A stretch of DNA of 64,000 bases from Sediminicola sp. YIK13 (lineage in GTDB: Bacteria; Bacteroidota; Bacteroidia; Flavobacteriales; Flavobacteriaceae): positions 3,390,501 through 3,454,500 of the forward strand of contig NZ_CP010535.1 of assembly GCF_001430825.1 (NCBI RefSeq). Direction: 5' to 3'. A program made the position numbers and the translations under genes. This document shows, one piece after another, positions 52,244 through 60,104 of the stretch. Each line of letters opens with the position of its first letter. The stretch's first letter is position 1. The notes below the pieces were generated by a model. That model searched no databases and was not told the DNA's origin. It saw only the letters and a program-made list of their open reading frames with translations.

Positions 52244-52308
52244 TTAGAGGAAAGCAGCAATCAATTTTTCCTGTCATAATTGAAAAAGGAAATCAAAAAA
52301 GATATAGT

Positions 52309-53256
52309 TTGGAAACAGCAACATTAGATTCAAAACAAACAACAAAAATTTCACAATCAAGGGTTTTGCAAACCAATGCCTTGGAGAATGAGGCCATTTA
52401 CATCTTTAGGGAAGTGGTGGCACAGTTCGAAAGACCTGTATTGTTATTTTCTGGAGGTAAGGATTCCATTACTTTGGTCCGATTGGCGCAGAAGGCATTC
52501 TTTCCTGCAAAAATCCCATTTCCTTTAATGCATATCGATACTGGACACAATTTCCCGGAAACCATAGAATTCAGGGATAAACTGGCGAAGGAACTGGGCG
52601 TGGAACTCATCATCCGTAATGTGCAGGATTCAATAGATCAAGGGAAAGTAGTTGAGGAAACTGGAAAATATGCCAGTAGGAATATGTTGCAGACCACGAC
52701 CCTTTTGGATGCAATCGAGGAATTTAAGTTCGATGCCTGTATTGGTGGTGCCAGAAGAGATGAGGAAAAGGCCAGGGCAAAAGAACGTATTTTTTCTGTC
52801 CGCGACGATTTTGGACAATGGGACGAAAAAAATCAGCGTCCAGAATTGTTCGATATGCTCAATGGACAAATAGAGATTGGTCAGAATGTAAGGGTCTTCC
52901 CTATCAGTAACTGGACAGAATTGGATGTGTGGAGCTACATACAAAAGGAGGAGATTGAAATCCCATCCATTTATTTTGCACACCAACGTAATATTTTTGA
53001 AAGGGACGGATTGATCTGGTCGGCAGAGGACGGAGTAGTGTTTCGTGCGGAAGATGAAAAGGTAGAGGAACGTACAGTAAGATTTAGAACTGTTGGGGAT
53101 ATGTCCTGTACAGCTGCCGTTCTATCACATGCAGATACCATTGATAAGGTGGTTGCTGAAATTCGTGAATCAAAAATTTCAGAAAGAGGTGCCCGTATTG
53201 ACGATAAGCGTTCCGAGGCGGCCATGGAAAAACGCAAGCAACAAGGATATTTCTAA
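52309..53256 (+). CDS. cysD: Sulfate adenylyltransferase subunit 2
   Basis: ATP-sulfurylase subunit of about 315 residues that forms APS from sulfate and ATP with CysN. The core is typical: NALENEAIYIFREVVAQFERP, the PP-loop LLFSGGKDSITLVRLA, MHIDTGHNFPETIEFRD and a C-terminal ERGARIDDKRSEAAMEKRK. No ATG is available near the proper start. The frame runs back to a GTG at 52225, overlapping cysH by 19 bp; I chose the TTG at 52309 preceded by an AAAAAGGAA stretch, as the resulting N-terminal extension of about 27 residues is nearest to relatives. The exact start is uncertain. Confidence 0.93.
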   Translation: METATLDSKQTTKISQSRVLQTNALENEAIYIFREVVAQFERPVLLFSGGKDSITLVRLAQKAFFPAKIPFPLMHIDTGHNFPETIEFRDKLAKELGVELIIRNVQDSIDQGKVVEETGKYASRNMLQTTTLLDAIEEFKFDACIGGARRDEEKARAKERIFSVRDDFGQWDEKNQRPELFDMLNGQIEIGQNVRVFPISNWTELDVWSYIQKEEIEIPSIYFAHQRNIFERDGLIWSAEDGVVFRAEDEKVEERTVRFRTVGDMSCTAAVLSHADTIDKVVAEIRESKISERGARIDDKRSEAAMEKRKQQGYF

Positions 53257-53342
53257 AGCATTGATCCGTAATCGGGAAGATGTAAATCAAAAGCAATAGA
53301 TCAAACAAAAAAATCCTTTCATAAGGAGAGGTTCATAAAGGC

Positions 53343-54590
53343 ATGGAAGTACTAAAAATAGCAACAGCAGGAAGTGTGGATGATGGGAAGAGCACCTTAA
53401 TTGGAAGGTTGCTTTACGATACAAAATCCCTCACCGATGATAAGTTGGAGGCCATAGAGAAAAGTAGCAGGCAGAGAGGTTATGATTATTTGGATTTCTC
53501 ATTGGCTACGGACGGACTTGTGGCCGAAAGGGAACAGGGGATTACCATTGATGTGGCCCATATCTATTTTTCCACACCCACCAAAAGTTATATAATTGCC
53601 GATACCCCTGGGCATGTTGAGTATACCAGGAACATGGTAACCGGAGCATCTACATCCCAAGTGGCCATTATCCTGATCGATGCAAGAAAAGGGGTGATCG
53701 AGCAGACCTATCGACATTTCTTCATCAATAACCTTTTAAAGGTAAAGGACGTGATCGTGGCGGTCAACAAAATGGATCTGGTAGATTATTCAGAAGAGGT
53801 GTTCAATGATATTAAAAGGGATTTTGAGGCCTTAAATGCGAAGAGCACCTACCAGGAACAAAACGTGAGTTATATTCCAGTAAGTGCGCTAAAAGGCGAC
53901 AATATTGTGAAACGAACGGATGCTATGACTTGGTACGATGGGGACACCATTCTTGGACATTTAGAAAATTTGGAAGCCGCTGATGTATATGATAAGGGGC
54001 AAGTACGTTTTCCAGTTCAGTCGGTCATCCGACCCAAAATGGATGAATACCATGATTTTAGAGGCTATGCCGGTAAAATATATGGTGGTAGCTTAAAAGT
54101 GGGGGACAGTGTAACCGTGTTGCCATCTTTAAGGCAATCCAAAGTAAAGGAAATTTACTTTTTTGATAAAAAATATGATGAGGCCGTTGCAGGTAGTTCC
54201 GTTAATATCACCTTGGAGGATGATATCAATATCACCAGAGGGGATATGTTGGTAAAGAGCAAGGAGCTTCCAAAAATTGAAAAACAGATTACGGCAACTG
54301 TATGTTGGATGGATAGTAAACAACTGCAACCAGGAGCTAAATATATGGTTCAGCATAACACCAATAAGGTATTGTCCAAAATTGATGCCATTAAAAATGT
54401 GGTATCTACAGAATACACGGGCGTACATGATGCCAATAATAAATTGGCCTTGAACGAAATTGGGGAAGTGAGCATCAAATTGAGCAAGCCAATTTATTTT
54501 GATGCGTACAAAGACAACAAAGCCAATGGGTCATTTATCTTGATAGATACCCAATCCAATACCACGGCAGGCGTTGGTTTTATAAACTGA
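53343..54590 (+). CDS. cysN: Sulfate adenylyltransferase subunit 1 (GTPase)
   Basis: GTPase subunit of 415 residues whose GTP hydrolysis drives APS formation by CysD. Translation-factor-like motifs: SVDDGKSTLIGRLLYDTKSL (P-loop), DTPGHVEYTRNMVTGAS (G3) and NKMDLVDY (G4), then two beta-barrel domains. The length excludes a fused CysC APS-kinase domain, which bifunctional forms carry. Starts 86 bp after cysD and completes the operon begun by DUF2061. Confidence 0.96.
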   Translation: MEVLKIATAGSVDDGKSTLIGRLLYDTKSLTDDKLEAIEKSSRQRGYDYLDFSLATDGLVAEREQGITIDVAHIYFSTPTKSYIIADTPGHVEYTRNMVTGASTSQVAIILIDARKGVIEQTYRHFFINNLLKVKDVIVAVNKMDLVDYSEEVFNDIKRDFEALNAKSTYQEQNVSYIPVSALKGDNIVKRTDAMTWYDGDTILGHLENLEAADVYDKGQVRFPVQSVIRPKMDEYHDFRGYAGKIYGGSLKVGDSVTVLPSLRQSKVKEIYFFDKKYDEAVAGSSVNITLEDDINITRGDMLVKSKELPKIEKQITATVCWMDSKQLQPGAKYMVQHNTNKVLSKIDAIKNVVSTEYTGVHDANNKLALNEIGEVSIKLSKPIYFDAYKDNKANGSFILIDTQSNTTAGVGFIN

Positions 54591-54636
54591 TCCCATTTGT
54601 AAATAAATAAAGTAAGGCGCTCTTTTTATATTTATC

Positions 54637-54651
54637 CTATTAAATACATAG
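54637..54651. promoter_or_regulatory. Candidate Rrf2 operator 3, before the sulfite reductase operon
   Basis: CTATTAAATACATAG agrees with CTACTAAATCTATAG of operator 2 at 12 of 15 positions (the mismatches being the fourth base and the two after AAAT) and has the same CTA..TAG ends. It lies 51 bp before the sulfite reductase gene, in the 112-bp gap after cysN. Weaker than the other two copies. Confidence 0.45.
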
Positions 54652-54702
54652 AATAAATAGGGATATATTAAAAACGCCAGTAATAATTAGAGAAGCGGTC
54701 CT

Positions 54703-56793
54703 ATGCAGAGTTTTAGAACAGAAATAGAAAATCCAGTAGTACAAAAGGATATTATTGACTTGGAGGCCAAAATACGCCAGTTCCATGAAGGAAAGCTAGA
54801 CGAAGAAAAGTTTAGAAGCCTTCGTTTGGCAAGGGGTGTTTATGGGCAACGTCAGGAAGGGGTGCAAATGATTCGTATCAAATTGCCTTATGGAAAAGTT
54901 TCCTCCAACCAATTACGAAGGATATGTGATGTTTCGGAAGAATATTCCACTGGGCGTTTACATATTACCACAAGACAGGATATACAGATCCATTATGTGG
55001 ATCTTAACAGAACCCCTGAACTTTGGTCCCAATTGGAAAAGGACGATATCACCTTACGGGAAGCCTGTGGTAACACCGTTAGAAACGTAACGGCAAGTGA
55101 AACGGCGGGGATAGATACAGAGGAACCTTTTGATGTATCTCCGTATGCACATGCCTTATTCCAATATTTTTTAAGGAATCCTGTCAGTCAGGAAATGGGA
55201 AGGAAGTTTAAAGTTTCTTTTTCAGCCAGTGATGCGGATACGGGACTTTCCTATATGCACGATCTTGGCTTTATTGCCAAACTCCAAAATGGGGTTCCTG
55301 GTTTTAAAGTGATGTTAGGTGGCGGCTTGGGTTCCCAGCCCCGTCATGCGGATGAATTGTTTTCCTATTTACCAAGTGATCAAATTATTCCTTTGATGGA
55401 AGGGGTTGTAAGAGTTTTCGACCGATATGGGGAACGAAAAAGCAGGGCCAAAGCTAGGATGAAATTCTTAATAAAGGACTTGGGTCTGGATGGCTTTAAA
55501 GAATTATTGGAAGCCGAACAAAAGGCTCTTCCTTTTAAAACGTACCCTATTGATGCCAATGCCTACCCACAAGCTCAAATAGCCGATGTAACGGCGCCAG
55601 AGGTAACAATTGCGGATCAAGAGGCATTTGAAAATTGGAAGGCAACCAATATTGTGCCCCAAAAACAAACAGGTTTTGTAGCGATAGGGGTGAAGGTAAA
55701 ATTAGGTGATTTTTATATAGACAAGGCTCGTGCCTTGGCAGATCTAGTAGAAAAGTACGCTGCAGGCGAAATTCGTCTTTCACTGCGTCAAAATATTCTG
55801 ATCCCTTATGTAAAAGAAGCCTTGCTTCCGTTTTTTTACACAGAATTGGAAAAACTTGGATTTGCAGAAGCTGGTTACAATAAAGCGTTGGACATCACGG
55901 CATGTCCGGGAACCGATACCTGTAACTTGGGGATTGCCAGTAGTACAGGAATTGCGGCGGAGTTGGAACGGGTGATAGCGGCAGAATATCCGCAATACAT
56001 CAAAAATCCGGACGTGGTCATTAAAATCAGTGGTTGTATGAATGCCTGTGGGCAGCACAATATGGCCAATATTGGTTTTCAGGGCATGTCGATCAGGACC
56101 AAAGAGAAATTAGTGGCCCCAGCGCTACAGGTGTTATTGGGCGGTGGAAATATTGGCAATGGAAAAGGATTATTTGCAGATAAGGTCATTAAAGTACCGA
56201 GCAAAAGGGGACCGGAAGCCTTGCGATTGATATTGAACGATTTTGAAGCCAACGGCAACGGACTATCCTTTGTGGATTACTACGTAGAGAAGGGACAAAT
56301 TTATTTTTACGACTTCTTAAAGCCTTTGGCAGATATTGAAAATCTGACTCAAGATGACTTTATCGATTGGGGCAATACAGAGGAATATGTCCAAGCTATT
56401 GGGGTTGGTGAGTGTGCTGGGGTGGTCATTGATTTGATCGCTACCCTGCTGTACGAGTCAGAGGAGAAGATCGCCAATGCACAGATTGCCTTGGAGGATA
56501 AAAAATGGGCTGCCAGTATCTACCATTCCTATGCTTCTATGGTCAATTCTGCAAAAGCATTGTTGACATCGGAAAATCACAAAACGAATACACATGCAGG
56601 CATTATCAAGGATTTTGATACTGTTTTTGTGACTTCGGATAAAATAAGCCTGGATACTTCTTTTGAAGTCCTCGCTTTGCAATTGAACAAAAATGAACCA
56701 ACTGAGGCCTTTGCCAAAGCTTATGTGAAAGATGCGAATGCATTTTTGAAGAAAGTGGCGGCCTACAGAAAATTGGAATTGGAACATGTATAA
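54703..56793 (+). CDS. Sulfite (or nitrite) reductase, ferredoxin type, fused to a HEPN-like C-terminal domain
   Basis: Protein of 696 residues. The first 560 or so are a siroheme/4Fe-4S reductase: duplicated ferrodoxin-like halves (YSTGRLHITTRQDIQIHYV; GEIRLSLRQNILIPYV) and cluster ligands Cys401, Cys407, Cys445 and Cys449 in ACPGTDTC and GCMNACGQH. Residues about 580-696 form a helical domain like HEPN (KKWAASIYHSYASMVNSAKA, LLTSE, THAGIIKDFDTVF). It reduces sulfite to sulfide for metY, given that cobA (siroheme), a ferredoxin/NADP reductase and the cys genes are its neighbours; nitrite cannot be excluded from sequence. The 8-bp overlap with cobA shows coupling. Confidence 0.9.
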   Translation: MQSFRTEIENPVVQKDIIDLEAKIRQFHEGKLDEEKFRSLRLARGVYGQRQEGVQMIRIKLPYGKVSSNQLRRICDVSEEYSTGRLHITTRQDIQIHYVDLNRTPELWSQLEKDDITLREACGNTVRNVTASETAGIDTEEPFDVSPYAHALFQYFLRNPVSQEMGRKFKVSFSASDADTGLSYMHDLGFIAKLQNGVPGFKVMLGGGLGSQPRHADELFSYLPSDQIIPLMEGVVRVFDRYGERKSRAKARMKFLIKDLGLDGFKELLEAEQKALPFKTYPIDANAYPQAQIADVTAPEVTIADQEAFENWKATNIVPQKQTGFVAIGVKVKLGDFYIDKARALADLVEKYAAGEIRLSLRQNILIPYVKEALLPFFYTELEKLGFAEAGYNKALDITACPGTDTCNLGIASSTGIAAELERVIAAEYPQYIKNPDVVIKISGCMNACGQHNMANIGFQGMSIRTKEKLVAPALQVLLGGGNIGNGKGLFADKVIKVPSKRGPEALRLILNDFEANGNGLSFVDYYVEKGQIYFYDFLKPLADIENLTQDDFIDWGNTEEYVQAIGVGECAGVVIDLIATLLYESEEKIANAQIALEDKKWAASIYHSYASMVNSAKALLTSENHKTNTHAGIIKDFDTVFVTSDKISLDTSFEVLALQLNKNEPTEAFAKAYVKDANAFLKKVAAYRKLELEHV

Positions 56794-57556
56794 AGAACCT
56801 AAATTAACGGTTGTAGGGGCAGGACCTGGCGATGTGGAGCTGATAACCTTAAAGGCGATCAAAGCACTGGCATCTGCGGATGTTGTTCTCTATGATGCCT
56901 TGGTGGATCCGGAGTTGTTGGCGTATGCCGAGCATTCGGAACATATTTTCGTAGGCAAGCGCAAAGGATGTTATGCTTATCAACAAGACCAGATCAACGA
57001 ACTGATTATTAGTAGGGCACATGCATATGGACATGTGGTACGCCTAAAAGGTGGTGACCCCTTTGTGTTTGGTAGGGGAGCTGAAGAAATGGAATATGCT
57101 GCAAAGGCAGGTTTAGCTGTAGCCATGGTTCCAGGGATTTCATCTTCAGTGGCAGTGCCGGCATCCCAAAATATACCGGTGACCAAAAGAGGAGCGGCAG
57201 AAAGTTTCTGGGTGATCACAGGAACCACAAAAGACCATCAGTTATCCACTGATGTAGCCTTGGCGGCAAAGAGCAATGCCACCGTAGTGATATTGATGGG
57301 CATGTCCAAGTTGCCAGCAATTGTAGAGCTGTTCAAGCAGGAAGGTAAATCAGAATTGCCAATTGCCATAATCCAAAATGGTACTAGGGATGATGAAAAA
57401 GTAGGCGTTGCAAAAATAGCAACCATAGAAGCTGAGGTGGCCAGACAAGAATTGGCAAATCCGGCGATAATAATAATTGGAGAAGTAGTTAAACACAGGG
57501 CCGCCATTTTAGAGGTTGCCCAAGAATATAAACAAGTAGAAAGTCAGAAGTTATGA
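56786..57556 (+). CDS. cobA: Uroporphyrinogen-III C-methyltransferase
   Basis: SAM-dependent methyltransferase of 256 residues making precorrin-2, the precursor of siroheme for the sulfite reductase encoded immediately before. It shows the family markers TVVGAGPGDVELITLKAIKA, the VRLKGGDPFVFGRGAEE loop, and MVPGISSSVAVPASQNIPVT. It begins 8 bp inside the sulfite reductase gene and ends in a 4-bp ATGA overlap with the reductase gene. No dehydrogenase/ferrochelatase (CysG-N or SirC/SirB type) is in the window, so siroheme completion needs other genes. Confidence 0.95.
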   Translation: MYKEPKLTVVGAGPGDVELITLKAIKALASADVVLYDALVDPELLAYAEHSEHIFVGKRKGCYAYQQDQINELIISRAHAYGHVVRLKGGDPFVFGRGAEEMEYAAKAGLAVAMVPGISSSVAVPASQNIPVTKRGAAESFWVITGTTKDHQLSTDVALAAKSNATVVILMGMSKLPAIVELFKQEGKSELPIAIIQNGTRDDEKVGVAKIATIEAEVARQELANPAIIIIGEVVKHRAAILEVAQEYKQVESQKL

Positions 57557-58617
57557 TAAAGACAGATATACTGATCATTGGAGCGGGACCTACGGGATTG
57601 TTCACTGTTTTTGAAGCAGGATTATTGAAATTGAAAACGCATTTAATAGACGCATTGCCACAACCAGGGGGACAATGTTCTGAGATCTATCCAAAGAAAC
57701 CCATATACGATATTCCAGCATTTCCAGAAATCTTGGCTGGAGATCTTGTAAACAACCTTATGGAGCAAATAAGGCCATTTAATGCAGGTTTCACGTTAGG
57801 AGAAAGGGCTGAAACCTTGGAAAGGTTAGATGATGATACGTTTATCGTTACTACCAATAAAGGGACAAAGCACCATGCACCAGTAGTTGTCATCGCGGGA
57901 GGGTTAGGTTCTTTTGAACCTAGAAAGCCATTGATTCCGAATATTGCAAATTACGAGGACAAAGGGGTTTCTTATATGATCAAGGACCCTGAGGTATACC
58001 GCGATAAAAAAGTGGTGATTGCCGGGGGTGGAGATTCTGCTTTGGATTGGGCCATTTTCTTGACCAATGTAGCTTCAGAAGTTTCTTTGGTTCACCGTAG
58101 GAATGAGTTTAGAGGGGCCTTGGATTCCGTTGAAAAAGCGGCAGAATTGGCAAAATTGGGCAAGATCCGATTGTTTACAGAGGCTGAGGTGGTGTCCGTT
58201 CAGGGAAAAGATACCTTGGAGGCAGTAGTGATCAAACATAACGATGCCGAAAAAGGGGAGACCTTTTTGGAAGTGGATGATTTTATTCCGCTTTTTGGGC
58301 TCTCACCAAAACTGGGACCCATTGGGAGCTGGGGCTTGGAAATTGAGAAAAATGCCATTAAAGTGGATAATGCTTATGATTACCAAACCAATATCCCTGG
58401 CGTTTACGCCATAGGTGATGTCAATACCTATCCTGGCAAGCTTAAATTGATCTTATCAGGATTCCATGAAGCTGCCGTAATGTGCCAGAGTGCCTATCAA
58501 CGCATAAATCCAGGCAAGAGATATGTTATGAAATACACAACTGTTGGTGGGGTTGAAGGATTTGATGGTTCCAAAAAAGAAGCCAAAAAGGAAGTTGTAC
58601 AGAGTATATTAGCTTAG
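57553..58617 (+). CDS. NAD(P)/FAD-dependent oxidoreductase, ferredoxin-NADP reductase type 2
   Basis: Flavoprotein of 354 residues similar to thioredoxin reductase-like ferredoxin-NADP reductases: FAD motif DILIIGAGPTGLFTVFEAG, the QPGGQCSEIYP segment, NADP motif VVIAGGGDSALDWAIFL, and YAIGDVNTYPGKLKLILSG. It lacks the CxxC redox pair of thioredoxin reductase. Its ATG overlaps the stop of cobA, and it is the last gene of sir-cobA-fnr, so it most likely provides electrons through ferredoxin to sulfite reductase. A 14-bp terminator follows. Confidence 0.9.
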   Translation: MIKTDILIIGAGPTGLFTVFEAGLLKLKTHLIDALPQPGGQCSEIYPKKPIYDIPAFPEILAGDLVNNLMEQIRPFNAGFTLGERAETLERLDDDTFIVTTNKGTKHHAPVVVIAGGLGSFEPRKPLIPNIANYEDKGVSYMIKDPEVYRDKKVVIAGGGDSALDWAIFLTNVASEVSLVHRRNEFRGALDSVEKAAELAKLGKIRLFTEAEVVSVQGKDTLEAVVIKHNDAEKGETFLEVDDFIPLFGLSPKLGPIGSWGLEIEKNAIKVDNAYDYQTNIPGVYAIGDVNTYPGKLKLILSGFHEAAVMCQSAYQRINPGKRYVMKYTTVGGVEGFDGSKKEAKKEVVQSILA

Positions 58618-58638
58618 ATTATATTTGAATTAGTCTAA

Positions 58639-58674
58639 AAAACCTTCCAGATTACAATCTATCTGGAAGGTTTT
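58639..58674 (+). terminator. Strong terminator after the sulfite reductase operon
   Basis: AAAACCTTCCAGAT (58639-58652) and ATCTGGAAGGTTTT (58661-58674), a perfect 14-bp stem with an 8-nt loop. Confidence 0.93.
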
Positions 58675-58691
58675 AAAAAAAGCATACTTTC

Positions 58692-58723
58692 CTTGTTTTT
58701 AATAATGCTGTGACGTTACTTTG
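58692..58723 (+). promoter_or_regulatory. Candidate promoter of the metH riboswitch transcript
   Basis: CTTG (58692-58695), a 20-bp spacer and TTACTTTG (58716-58723), one base off TAnnTTTG. It would start transcription about 20 bp before the P1 stem of the second riboswitch. Confidence 0.4.
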
Positions 58724-58750
58724 CAGCTAGTTCATTACCAAAACTGAAAA

Positions 58751-58901
58751 CGTTATCAAGAAAGGCGGAGGGATTAGACCCAATGAAGCCTTAGCAACCC
58801 TTTTTTCAATACCCTTTCCTAGAGGGATGAACAAAGAAGGTGCTACATTCTAATCCATGTGCTGTTCCTTTTAAGGAGCGTTTAGTGCGGGAGTAGATAA
58901 C
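58751..58901 (+). promoter_or_regulatory. SAM-I (S-box) riboswitch upstream of metH
   Basis: GTTATC (58751-58756) and GATAAC (58896-58901) form P1. The first 48 bases are identical to those of the metY riboswitch but for one base, with the core AAGGCGGAGGGATTAG, AATGAAGCC and TTAGCAACCC. The P3 and P4 parts are longer and different (ending GGTGCTACATTC). It leads metH1-metH2-metF, so SAM controls homocysteine methylation. The weak AGACA/TGTCT hairpin at 58910-58923 followed by ACACTTTTCC could be the terminator. Confidence 0.94.
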
Positions 58902-58909
58902 TCAAAGAA

Positions 58910-58923
58910 AGACAACATTGTCT
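58910..58923 (+). terminator. Possible weak terminator of the metH riboswitch
   Basis: AGACA (58910-58914) and TGTCT (58919-58923) around ACAT; only a 5-bp stem with a modest U-rich tail. The remaining 160 bp up to metH have no clear structure that I can see. Regulation at translation is an alternative. Confidence 0.35.
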
Positions 58924-59084
58924 ACACTTTTCCTTACTTGATAGTATAATTTTATTGGTCCTTGGTCATTTTGATCCTGGCCCTGATTTTGTCGTTGACT
59001 TTGTTGGAACAACAAGATAGTTAAGGCCAAAATCAGCCCATTTGGGATTGCGTTTGATATTTGGGGGAACACAAAGTGAAGATT

Positions 59085-60089
59085 ATGAAGAATATTAAGG
59101 AATTATTGACAGAACGTGTGCTGGTACTGGATGGTGCCATGGGTACCATGCTCCAACGCTATAAATTCACCGAGGAAGATTTTAGGGGCGAACGCTTTAA
59201 GGATTGGGGCCATCCCTTACAAGGGAACAATGACTTGCTTTCATTGACCCAACCAGATGCCATTGCGGAAGTACACCGCAAGTATTTTGAAGCTGGGGCC
59301 GACATTGTGGAAACCAATACCTTCTCCGGAACTACCATTGCCATGGCCGATTACAACATGGAAACGTTGGTGTACGAATTAAATTATGAATCGGCGCGTA
59401 TTGCTAAAAAGGTTGCCGATGAATTCACGGCCAAGAATCCCGATAAACCGAGATTCGTGGCGGGGAGCATAGGACCCACCAATAAAACGGCAAGTATGTC
59501 CCCAGATGTAAACGATCCCGGTTTCAGGGCCATTTCCTTTGATGATCTTAGAATTGCCTATAAGCAGCAAGTTGAGGCTTTATTGGACGGAGGATCGGAT
59601 CTTTTATTGGTAGAAACCATTTTTGATACGCTCAATGCCAAAGCGGCCCTTTTTGCCATAGAGGAAGTAAAGGAGGAAAGGGGCGTAGAGATACCTATTA
59701 TGGTCAGTGGTACCATTACTGATGCTTCAGGAAGAACCTTATCCGGGCAAACAGCGGAAGCATTTTTGATATCGATAAGTCATATCCCTATCCTATCCGT
59801 AGGTTTTAATTGTGCCTTGGGAGCCAATCAATTGGTGCCCCATTTGGAGGTATTGTCTGGAAAAACAGAATTTTTTGTCTCGGCACACCCCAATGCGGGG
59901 TTGCCAAATGCCTTTGGGGAATATGACGAAACACCCCCCCAGATGGCTGCTCAGATAAAGGAATATTTGGAAAAAGGATTGGTAAATATAGTTGGAGGTT
60001 GCTGTGGGACCACTCCGGCACATATCAGGGCCATAGCCGATCTGGCAGAAAATTTTAAGCCGAGAAAGTTGTTGGTTGATAGTATATAG
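59085..60089 (+). CDS. metH: Methionine synthase, homocysteine-binding module (split MetH, N-terminal part)
   Basis: Protein of 334 residues equal to the zinc-dependent homocysteine S-methyltransferase domain of MetH. It begins [20 protein letters not shown] and holds the zinc cysteines in [11 protein letters not shown] and [11 protein letters not shown]. The B12-handling parts are encoded separately by the next gene, 15 bp downstream. The start at 59085 ([12 protein letters not shown]) is preferred to a TTG at 59061. First gene after the SAM-I riboswitch. Confidence 0.93.
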   Translation: MKNIKELLTERVLVLDGAMGTMLQRYKFTEEDFRGERFKDWGHPLQGNNDLLSLTQPDAIAEVHRKYFEAGADIVETNTFSGTTIAMADYNMETLVYELNYESARIAKKVADEFTAKNPDKPRFVAGSIGPTNKTASMSPDVNDPGFRAISFDDLRIAYKQQVEALLDGGSDLLLVETIFDTLNAKAALFAIEEVKEERGVEIPIMVSGTITDASGRTLSGQTAEAFLISISHIPILSVGFNCALGANQLVPHLEVLSGKTEFFVSAHPNAGLPNAFGEYDETPPQMAAQIKEYLEKGLVNIVGGCCGTTPAHIRAIADLAENFKPRKLLVDSI

Positions 60090-60104
60090 TTGAAGGAAAG
60101 ATAA

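Noticed and set aside
52225-52308. Starting CysD at the GTG at 52225
   Set aside because: Possible, but it adds 28 residues lacking family character over cysH's stop and gap; the TTG at 52309 is nearer to relatives.
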